From Hydrogenophaga sp. (lineage in GTDB: Bacteria > Pseudomonadota > Gammaproteobacteria > Burkholderiales > Burkholderiaceae_C), in contig JAGXRS010000188.1 in the NCBI GenBank assembly GCA_018335615.1, positions 1 through 5,031 on the forward strand: a stretch of DNA of 5,031 bases, written 5' to 3'. The first letter of the stretch is position 1, and every line of letters begins with the position of its first letter. The notes under the pieces are model-generated. The model worked only from the letters and a program-made list of their open reading frames with translations. It ran no database searches and was not told the origin of the DNA. Below, in pieces: positions 1 through 5,031 of this stretch. Both the position numbers and the translations under genes were made by a program.

Positions 1-139
1 CGTCATGGGGCTGCTCCCGCAGCCCGCTGCCGCACCGGTGCGCCGTGCCAGCGCACCCCGCCCCGCGGCCAAACCGGTGGCGTCAACCGAATCGGTGGAG
101 GTGATCCGGGGCCTGCAGAAAACCTCGTCCCATTTTTAA
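1..139 (+). CDS. cpaB: CpaB/RcpC Flp pilus assembly protein, C-terminal end (5' truncated by window)
   Basis: Only the last 45 or so codons are in the window. The reading frame starts at base 2 and ends with TAA at 137-139. The visible part is an Ala/Pro/Arg-rich linker followed by VEVIRGLQKTSSHF at the C terminus. The VEVIRG motif near the end is typical of CpaB/RcpC proteins, which are periplasmic, inner-membrane-anchored partners of the Tad secretin. The SAF and core CpaB domains would lie upstream and cannot be checked here. The secretin gene starts 18 bases after the stop, the usual cpaB-cpaC order of Tad operons. The call rests on this C-terminal motif plus context; the fragment is too short to be certain on its own. 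Confidence 0.85.
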   Translation, partial: VMGLLPQPAAAPVRRASAPRPAAKPVASTESVEVIRGLQKTSSHF

Positions 140-157
140 GCACCCAAGGAAACAAGA

Positions 158-1705
158 ATGAAAACAACCGTCCCACAGGCCTTGCTGATCACCTCCATCT
201 GGGCCGCTGGCGCGCTCAGCGTCGCGTCGGCGGGCGCGCAGAACGCGGCCAACGCGGCCTCCCGTCCGCTCAGCAACAGCCGCGTGGCCACCGCGCCCCC
301 GCCGGTCACCACCGGGGCCGACATGGCCAGTGTCGGGCCGTCGATGGACCTGACCATCGGCAAGTCCACGCTGCTGCGCATGCCGTCGGCCGTGACCCGG
401 GTGTCGCTGGGCAACCCGTCGGTGGCCGATGTGACGCTGATCAGCCCGACCGAGCTGTACCTGCTGGGCAAGACCTACGGGTCGACCAACCTCATCGTCT
501 GGCGTCAGGGCAGCGGCCCGACCGCCATCGATATCAACGTCAACATCGACTACAAGCGCATGCAGGCCAAGCTGCGTGAGTTGCTGCCGGATGAAAAGGG
601 GATCGAGGTGCGCCCGGCGGCCGACTCGGTGATCCTCACCGGCATGGTGAGCAGTGCGGTGAAGACCCGGGCCGCCGAGGAAATCGCCGCGGCGTTCGTG
701 CGCGATGTGAACAAGAGCCTGGTGCTGCCGGCGGCGGGCGAGAACCGCGCCTCGGCCGGCGCGTCGTCGGCTGGGTCATCGGCCGCCCAGACGGCCGGCG
801 CCAAGGTGGTGAACCTGCTGAGCATTGCCGAGGCCCAGCAGGTCATGCTGGAAGTGACCGTGGCCGAGGTCTCCAAGACGCTGATGGACAAGCTGGGCGC
901 CAACCTCTTGTTCAGCCGCACCAACGGCAGCTGGATGTACGGCATCGGGTCGGCGCTGGGTGGGGACGGGCGCGGCCTGTTCAGCGCCCTCAAGAACAAC
1001 GGCATGGGTGTCGAACTGGACGCCGAGAAGAGCGATGGGCTGGTGAAGATCCTGGCCGAGCCGAACCTGGTGGCCATCAGCGGCCAGGAAGCCAGCTTTC
1101 TGGCGGGTGGCAAGATTTTCATTCCCGTGGCGCGCACCAACGACGGCGGCGGCACCACGATCACGCTGGAGGAAAAGGAATTCGGCGTTGGCGTGAAGTT
1201 CACGCCCACCGTGCTGGAAGGCGGGCGCATCCACCTCAAGGTATCGCCGGAGGTGTCCGAACTCTCGCAGACCGGCTCGCCTTTCACCACCGTGAACGGC
1301 CAGACCGCCATCCTGCCCAGCTTCACCACGCGGCGGGCCCAGACCTCGGTGCAGCTCATGGACGGGCAGAGCCTGGCCATTGCGGGGCTGATCAAGAACA
1401 ACGTGCGCCAGGCCATGGACGCCGTGCCCGGGCTGGGCGAGGTGCCCGTGCTGGGGGCCCTGTTTCGCAGCAACGAGTTCCAGGGCGACCGCAGCGAACT
1501 CATGTTCGTGATCACGCCGCGCCTGGTCAAGCCACTGGACCCCGGCTACATGCTCCCCACCGACGGCTACCGGCCGCCCAGCCGGTCCGAGTTCTATTTT
1601 GGGAACCAGCTGGAAGGTTCCGGCCGGGCCGACGTGCCCGCCGACCGGCCGCCCGCCGCCACGCCCGCTCCCACACCCAGCCGCGCCGACCTGCAAGCCC
1701 ACTAA
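158..1705 (+). CDS. cpaC: CpaC/RcpA, outer-membrane secretin of the Tad/Flp pilus
   Basis: This 515-residue protein is the secretin that forms the outer-membrane channel for the Flp pilus. ATG at 158 is preceded by AAGGA (146-150) at 7-base spacing and leads straight into a Sec signal peptide, with a hydrophobic core at about 8-22 and likely cleavage after ASA25 or AGA27. Domains in order: pilus-formation N-terminal domain at about 62-131 (MDLTIGKSTLLRMP, then NPSVADV and LLGKTYGSTNLIVW); a BON-like domain at about 134-183; an Ala/Ser/Gly-rich linker at about 197-215; and the secretin domain at about 217-458, opening with the typical QQVMLEVTVAEVSK and carrying the signature VPGLGEVPVLGALFRS at 423-438 followed by ELMFVITPRLV. 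A Pro/Ala-rich tail (about 485-515) follows. The length is normal for CpaC, with no frameshift. It lies between cpaB and a lipoprotein gene, 12 bases before the latter. The family call is firm. Confidence 0.97.
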   Translation: MKTTVPQALLITSIWAAGALSVASAGAQNAANAASRPLSNSRVATAPPPVTTGADMASVGPSMDLTIGKSTLLRMPSAVTRVSLGNPSVADVTLISPTELYLLGKTYGSTNLIVWRQGSGPTAIDINVNIDYKRMQAKLRELLPDEKGIEVRPAADSVILTGMVSSAVKTRAAEEIAAAFVRDVNKSLVLPAAGENRASAGASSAGSSAAQTAGAKVVNLLSIAEAQQVMLEVTVAEVSKTLMDKLGANLLFSRTNGSWMYGIGSALGGDGRGLFSALKNNGMGVELDAEKSDGLVKILAEPNLVAISGQEASFLAGGKIFIPVARTNDGGGTTITLEEKEFGVGVKFTPTVLEGGRIHLKVSPEVSELSQTGSPFTTVNGQTAILPSFTTRRAQTSVQLMDGQSLAIAGLIKNNVRQAMDAVPGLGEVPVLGALFRSNEFQGDRSELMFVITPRLVKPLDPGYMLPTDGYRPPSRSEFYFGNQLEGSGRADVPADRPPAATPAPTPSRADLQAH

Positions 1706-1717
1706 CGGAGCCGCCCC

Positions 1718-2008
1718 ATGAACCGCCTGATCTCCCTCGCCCGTCCGGCCGCTGCCACGGCGCTCGCCCTGCTGATGGCGGGTTGCGCCACCACCACGCC
1801 CCAGCTGGACACCCTGTTCGGCCAGGCGGTGCGCGAAGCCCGCATGTCCCAGACCCTGTATCCCCGGGCGTCGGAGAACACCGATCCGGTGCTCGGCATG
1901 GATGGAAAGGCCGCCGCGTCCGCGCAGCAGCGCTACCAGGATTCGTTCCAGAACCCGCCGCCCACGTTCAACATCATCAACATCGGTGGCGGGATCACGG
2001 GCAACTGA
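1718..2008 (+). CDS. Small Tad-locus lipoprotein, function unknown
   Basis: This 96-residue protein has a lipoprotein signal peptide: R3 and R9 in the n-region, a hydrophobic stretch at 11-21, and a lipobox-like LMAGC with the acylated Cys at 23. Residue 24 is Ala, not Asp, so the Lol rule predicts outer-membrane sorting of a mature protein of about 74 residues. CGGAG (1706-1710) lies 7 bases before the ATG. The mature part has an amphipathic stretch (LDTLFGQAVREARMSQT), then NTDPVLGMDGKAA, RYQDSF and PPPTFNIINIGGG near the C terminus. I recall similar short proteins in betaproteobacterial Tad clusters, usually annotated as hypothetical or pilus assembly protein, but cannot verify this here. 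It lies directly after the secretin gene, where some Tad loci encode CpaD/RcpB-type outer-membrane factors. A role as secretin pilotin or accessory is inference; no similarity to CpaD is visible. Confidence 0.9.
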   Translation: MNRLISLARPAAATALALLMAGCATTTPQLDTLFGQAVREARMSQTLYPRASENTDPVLGMDGKAAASAQQRYQDSFQNPPPTFNIINIGGGITGN

Positions 2009-2021
2009 TCCCTTCTTCTCC

Positions 2022-2027
2022 AGGTGA
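2022..2027 (+). promoter_or_regulatory. Ribosome binding site for tadG (decides the start)
   Basis: AGGTGA lies 5 bases before ATG 2033. It overlaps an in-frame GTG at 2024 that would add three residues. The bases before that GTG are a pyrimidine-rich run (CCCTTCTTCTCC) with no Shine-Dalgarno match, so the ATG at 2033 is preferred. Confidence 0.6.
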
Positions 2028-2032
2028 AACGG

Positions 2033-3337
2033 ATGACCCGCATGTGCGCCCACAAACCACCGTCCCGCTGCGGCCGCCAGCGCGGGGCCGTGGCCCTCAT
2101 TTTCGGCCTGATGCTGGCGGTGCTGCTCGGCTTCGCCGGTCTGGTGATCGACCTGGGGCGCTTCTTCGTGATCAAGAGCGAGTTGCAGAACGCCGTGGAC
2201 GCCTGTGCGCTGGCAGCCGTGTCCCAGCTGCGGCCCGGGCAGAACAACCCGGGCGCCCTGACCAACGCCGTGGCTTACGGTCGGGTGTTCTCCACCGGGG
2301 GCGTCGAGGACCCGGATTCCACGCCACTGGTGGGCAACATCGATGCCATCAAAAACCGCATCAACTTCCAGAGCACGGTGATGGACATCCCGGCCAGCCA
2401 GATCATGTTCTCGGACACGCTCGACGGCGTCTACCTGCCCGCAGGTTCTGCCAACCCCAACACGGCGAGTTTCGTCCGGTGCACCTTTCCCCTGAACAAC
2501 CTGCCGATCTATTTCATGCGCTTGCTCAGCCCCTTGCTCGACAAGCAGACCGTCTCGGCCATGGCGACCGCCGGCCTGGGCCAGTCGCAGGCGGCCTGCG
2601 GCCTTCCGCTCGGGGTGTGCAAGGCACCCGGTGGCACGGCGGGCAACCATTTTGGGCTGACCAAGGGGCAGTGGCTGATCCAGCCGAGCGGCCCGGGGTC
2701 CACCTATGGCACAGGCAATTTCGGCTGGATCGACTTCACGCCGCCGACCGGCGGGGCCAGCGAGTTGTCCGCCATGCTGCAGGGAACGGCGCAGTGCGGC
2801 ATCGCCCTTGCCGACGAGGTCGGCCAGTCCGGGGCGATGAACTCGCTGGATGTCGCCTGGAACACGCGCTTCGGCCTCTACAAGTCCGGCGGCGGCAATC
2901 CCAAGGCCGACACGTCGCCGCCCGATCTCACCGGTTACACCTACACCCAGGCGACCTGGCCCCTGGGCGCGAATGCCTACGCCGGGAGCGTGGCCGGGCA
3001 ATTCAACTACCAGAATGCGGCCGCGAACCTGCGACCGTATCAGTTGAGCCCGCCCAATCCCTACTTCAAGCTGAGCAGTGGGGCGCACAACGTTTTCGGG
3101 CGCACCCGGCGGCTGACCGTGGCACCCGTGGTGGATTGCGCGGTCTGGAACGCCAGCGGCAGCGCCAACCCGGCGGTGGACGGCTGGGCCTGCGTGCTGA
3201 TGCTCAACCCCTTGCTGACCAACGCGGACACCCCCACCCTGGAGTTCCTCGGGCTGAGCACCGACCCCGGCAGCCCCTGTGCCACCAACGGCGAACCCGG
3301 CGGGTCCGGGCCGCTGGTTCCCCAGCTGGTGCAATGA
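2033..3337 (+). CDS. tadG: TadG-like Flp pilus assembly protein, membrane-anchored
   Basis: The product is 434 residues. A short basic N terminus ending in RQRG18 is followed by one transmembrane segment (about 19-41) and VIDLGRFFVIKSELQNAVDACALAA, the hallmark of the TadE/G-like 'Tad' N-terminal domain (PF13400 type). The remaining roughly 370 residues are predicted extracytoplasmic, Gly/Pro/Asn-rich, with eight cysteines (58, 150, 189, 196, 255, 369, 387, 416). These include C189GLPLGVC196, a pattern I associate with TadG-like proteins. No von Willebrand A metal site (DxSxS) is visible, although some TadG proteins carry that domain. TadG is needed for Flp pilus assembly and is thought to act as an envelope anchor or scaffold; its mechanism is poorly known. 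The position +5 to Gly18 is Ile, not Glu, so pseudopilin-type processing is not predicted. The stop overlaps the next gene's start (ATGA), suggesting translational coupling. The family is clear from the N terminus; the C-terminal role is not. Confidence 0.88.
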   Translation: MTRMCAHKPPSRCGRQRGAVALIFGLMLAVLLGFAGLVIDLGRFFVIKSELQNAVDACALAAVSQLRPGQNNPGALTNAVAYGRVFSTGGVEDPDSTPLVGNIDAIKNRINFQSTVMDIPASQIMFSDTLDGVYLPAGSANPNTASFVRCTFPLNNLPIYFMRLLSPLLDKQTVSAMATAGLGQSQAACGLPLGVCKAPGGTAGNHFGLTKGQWLIQPSGPGSTYGTGNFGWIDFTPPTGGASELSAMLQGTAQCGIALADEVGQSGAMNSLDVAWNTRFGLYKSGGGNPKADTSPPDLTGYTYTQATWPLGANAYAGSVAGQFNYQNAAANLRPYQLSPPNPYFKLSSGAHNVFGRTRRLTVAPVVDCAVWNASGSANPAVDGWACVLMLNPLLTNADTPTLEFLGLSTDPGSPCATNGEPGGSGPLVPQLVQ

Positions 3338-3834
3338 CCATGCGCCACCCCCGTCACGCCCAGCGCGGTGTCGCCGCCGTGGAAATGGCCATCATCCTCA
3401 TCCCGATGCTGGTGCTGTGCTTCGGCATCACCGAGCTGGGACGCGCGCTCTACCAGTACAACGGCCTGGTCAAGTCGGTGCGGGGCGCCGTGCGTTACCT
3501 CTCGCAGCAGAGCCTGGCCAACCCGTCCGACGGGGAAACCGCCGATGGCCTGCGCCTGAAGGCGCGCTCGCTGGCGCTGTGCGGGGATATCAACTGCAGC
3601 GGCAAGCCCGCGCTGGTGCCGAACCTCACGCTGGACATGATCAGCGTCTGCGACGCCCTGTCATGCCCGGCCACGCACGCCAACGTACCGACGGGGGAGG
3701 GCACCACCAGCCTGGCCAGCGTGCGCATCGGCGCTGGCGGCACACCGTTCCCCTTCACGTCCCTGGTGCCCTGGGTGGTGCCGAACATCGCCTTCGGTCC
3801 CATCACCGTCACCATGGTGGCGAGCACGATCTGA
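3334..3834 (+). CDS. tadE: TadE-family pseudopilin (first copy)
   Basis: This 166-residue protein has a TadE-like N terminus: basic leader, QRG12, VAAVE17, then a hydrophobic helix (about 13-33) and GITELGRALYQYN. The Gly12 / Glu17 (+5) arrangement fits processing by the prepilin peptidase TadV/CpaA, as known for the TadE and TadF pseudopilins of Aggregatibacter. The extracytoplasmic part holds two CX4C pairs (C83-C88 and C106-C111). The ATG at 3334 overlaps the tadG stop (ATGA). A second in-frame ATG at 3340 would drop two residues, and no strong Shine-Dalgarno is seen for either, so coupling to tadG translation is likely. The frame stays open far upstream inside tadG, but that part is not coding. 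The protein could equally be labelled TadF or simply TadE-like; whether it enters the pilus or acts as an assembly factor cannot be told from the sequence. Confidence 0.88.
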   Translation: MTMRHPRHAQRGVAAVEMAIILIPMLVLCFGITELGRALYQYNGLVKSVRGAVRYLSQQSLANPSDGETADGLRLKARSLALCGDINCSGKPALVPNLTLDMISVCDALSCPATHANVPTGEGTTSLASVRIGAGGTPFPFTSLVPWVVPNIAFGPITVTMVASTI

Positions 3835-3844
3835 CGGACCTGGC

Positions 3845-4315
3845 ATGCACACCCGCTGGACCCGCACCCTTCGCACCCGCCGCCCGGCACGCCAGCGCGG
3901 CGTGGCCGCGGTCGAGTTCGCGCTGGTGGCCATCGTTTTCTTCACCCTGTTGCTCGGCATCATGGAATTCGGGCGCTGGATGTTCACCCTCAACGCCGCG
4001 AGCGAGGCCACCCGCCTCGGTGCCCGGCTGGCGGTGGTCTGCAGCATCTCCGATGCGGCGCAGATCCGCCAGCGCATGAGCGCCATGACGGTGAGCATCG
4101 CCCCGGCCCACATGGTCATCGACTATGTCCCGGCCAGCTGTGACGCCAGCAACTGCAAGACGGTGAGGGCGCGGATCGAGGGCGCCACGTTCAAGCCCCT
4201 GATCCCGTTCTTTGGCAGCAGCTACGCCATCCCGGCCTTCGCGGTGAGCCTGCCCCGCGAGGCCATGAGCAGCAGCAGCAACCCGATCTGTCCGGGCCCT
4301 TCGGTCGAACCGTGA
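3845..4315 (+). CDS. tadE: TadE-family pseudopilin (second copy)
   Basis: The product is 156 residues. A strongly basic 19-residue leader (seven Arg) ends in RQRG19, followed by VAAVEFALVAIVFFTLLLG and IMEFGRWMFTLNAASEATRLGAR, a classic TadE-domain (PF07811) start. Glu24 is at +5 from Gly19, as in prepilin-peptidase substrates. The transmembrane helix covers about 20-40. The C-terminal half contains C99DASNC104 and ends with FAVSLPREAMSS, a tail I associate with TadE proteins of this group. ACGGA (3834-3838) lies 6 bases before the ATG, and the gene begins 10 bases after the previous stop. It is a better match to the TadE consensus than the upstream copy, from which it has diverged; the similarity is mostly confined to the N terminus and the CDAxxC motif. 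Likely an inner-membrane pseudopilin for Flp pilus assembly. Confidence 0.92.
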   Translation: MHTRWTRTLRTRRPARQRGVAAVEFALVAIVFFTLLLGIMEFGRWMFTLNAASEATRLGARLAVVCSISDAAQIRQRMSAMTVSIAPAHMVIDYVPASCDASNCKTVRARIEGATFKPLIPFFGSSYAIPAFAVSLPREAMSSSSNPICPGPSVEP

Positions 4316-4322
4316 GCACCCC

Positions 4323-5031
4323 ATGTCCCCAGCCCTTATGCCCTTCAAAATTGCCCTTGTCTTTGAAACCGCCGAGGCGCGCGATGCCCTCGTCAGCGGC
4401 CTCACACCCCTGTCCGAGGGATCCGTCAGCGCGCATGTCGGTGGTTCGCGCCAGCTGGCCTCGGTCATGCAGAAGGAACAGCCCGATCTGGTGATCCTGG
4501 ACCTGCACGCGCCCGACGAACGCGCGTTCGAGCAGATCGAGGCCGCCACCATGCGCATGCCGGGTGTCACCGTGCTGGTGGTCAGCCCCGACAACGGCAT
4601 GGCCACGCTCAAGCGCGCCATGCGCGCCGGGGTGCGCGACGTGCTGCCCGCCCCCATGGACAACCAGGCGGTGCGGGTGGCGGTCGAGTACCTGGCGGAG
4701 GTGAAGTCGATCAACGCGCGCGTCGTGGAGCACAGCGGGGCGCTCCATGCCTTTCTGCCGGCCAAGGGGGGCAGCGGCTGCACCTTCCTCACCACGAACC
4801 TGGGGTATCAGCTGAGCAAGAGCGGCAAGCGGGTGCTGATCATCGACCTGAACCTCTACTTTGGCGATGCGGCCACCCACCTGACCGATCGCAAGCCCGA
4901 GGCGAACGTGGTGGACCTGGCGCGCCAGAGCCGCCGGCTGGACGGGGCGTTGCTGGAAGCCAGCGTGCTCAAGGCGCACGACAACCTGCACCTGCTGGCG
5001 GCGCCGGAGCTGCCCTACCAGCTCGAAGCGG
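4323..5031 (+). CDS. cpaE: CpaE/TadZ, MinD/ParA-like pilus localisation protein (3' truncated by window)
   Basis: The first 236 residues are present and the frame is open at the window end. An N-terminal receiver-like domain (about 6-125) shows PDLVILDLHAPDE with Asp60 at the phospho-acceptor position. The usual switch lysine is replaced (VLPAPMD), and the acidic pair after the first strand is not present (VFETAE). A MinD/ParA-type ATPase domain follows: deviant Walker A K148GGSGCT154, in which the signature lysine is kept but the catalytic lysine is Cys153, then VLIIDLNLYFGD with Asp175 and Asp182. CpaE/TadZ proteins place the Tad machinery at the cell pole, and several are atypical ATPases, so this fits the family. 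The start is uncertain: ATG 4323 is 7 bases after the previous stop with only a weak upstream GTGAG, while the in-frame ATG 4338 has no better site. The motor ATPase gene cpaF/tadA would be expected next. Confidence 0.92.
   Translation, partial: MSPALMPFKIALVFETAEARDALVSGLTPLSEGSVSAHVGGSRQLASVMQKEQPDLVILDLHAPDERAFEQIEAATMRMPGVTVLVVSPDNGMATLKRAMRAGVRDVLPAPMDNQAVRVAVEYLAEVKSINARVVEHSGALHAFLPAKGGSGCTFLTTNLGYQLSKSGKRVLIIDLNLYFGDAATHLTDRKPEANVVDLARQSRRLDGALLEASVLKAHDNLHLLAAPELPYQLEA

Noticed and set aside
140..157. Possible promoter or terminator in the cpaB-cpaC gap
   Set aside because: The gap is 18 bases and holds only a ribosome binding site. The other gaps (24 bases or less) likewise show no hairpin with a T-run and no promoter-like boxes.
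2024..2032. Alternative GTG start for tadG
   Set aside because: It is preceded by a pyrimidine run with no Shine-Dalgarno, while AGGTGA is well placed for the ATG at 2033.
1783..3333. Upstream extension of the first TadE-like frame, open back to 1783
   Set aside because: The translation is Arg/His/Pro-rich with no domain and overlaps the lipoprotein and tadG. The TadE homology starts at the ATG at 3334.
776..3334. Long open frame on the minus strand (about 850 codons)
   Set aside because: It runs antisense across three well-supported genes. Its Gly/His/Gln/Arg-rich translation matches no family I recognise and is what GC-biased third positions produce on the opposite strand.
4312..4494. Short + strand ORF starting at GTG 4312, overlapping the preceding TadE stop
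   Set aside because: It is out of frame with cpaE, whose receiver-like and Walker motifs are in another frame, and its translation is low in complexity and unrecognisable.
3809..4991. Minus-strand open frames opposite the second TadE-like gene and cpaE
   Set aside because: Both are shadows of genes with clear family motifs on the + strand, and their translations show no recognisable domains.
1..5031. A wholly new system in this window
   Set aside because: Every gene fits a known Tad/Flp pilus operon layout by family motifs and order; only the small lipoprotein lacks an assigned function.

Overview
The window lies entirely inside a Tad (tight adherence / Flp type IVc pilus) biogenesis operon. 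The DNA is very GC-rich, with strong G/C preference at third codon positions. Protein flavour and gene order resemble Burkholderiales (Betaproteobacteria), perhaps Comamonadaceae. That taxonomic placement is an inference from sequence style, since no rRNA or housekeeping marker is present.

All genes are on the + strand and closely packed: the 3' end of cpaB/rcpC (1-139), cpaC/rcpA secretin (158-1705), a small unnamed lipoprotein (1718-2008), a TadG-like protein (2033-3337), two TadE-family pseudopilins (3334-3834 and 3845-4315), and the 5' part of cpaE/tadZ (4323 to the window end). Gaps between genes are 24 bases or less, and one junction is a 4-base ATGA overlap. No promoter, terminator, RNA gene, mobile element or repeat array was seen, so this looks like one polycistronic transcript whose start and end lie outside the window. 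No stretch of 300 bases lacks a gene.

In family terms, CpaC forms the outer-membrane secretin channel. CpaB is its periplasmic partner, and the small lipoprotein sits where an outer-membrane accessory such as a CpaD/RcpB-type factor would be expected. The TadE-like proteins are pseudopilins, probably processed by the prepilin peptidase TadV/CpaA. TadG is a membrane-anchored extracytoplasmic assembly factor. CpaE/TadZ is a MinD/ParA-like protein that positions the machinery at the cell pole. The remaining motor and platform genes (cpaF/tadA, tadB, tadC) would be expected just downstream.

This is a known type of system, not a new one. The points worth a second look are details: the uncharacterised lipoprotein, a CpaE with Cys in place of the catalytic Walker A lysine and a pseudo-receiver domain, a CDAxxC cysteine pair shared by both TadE-like proteins, and a shared membrane-entry motif in three consecutive genes of which only two carry the Glu+5 processing signal.
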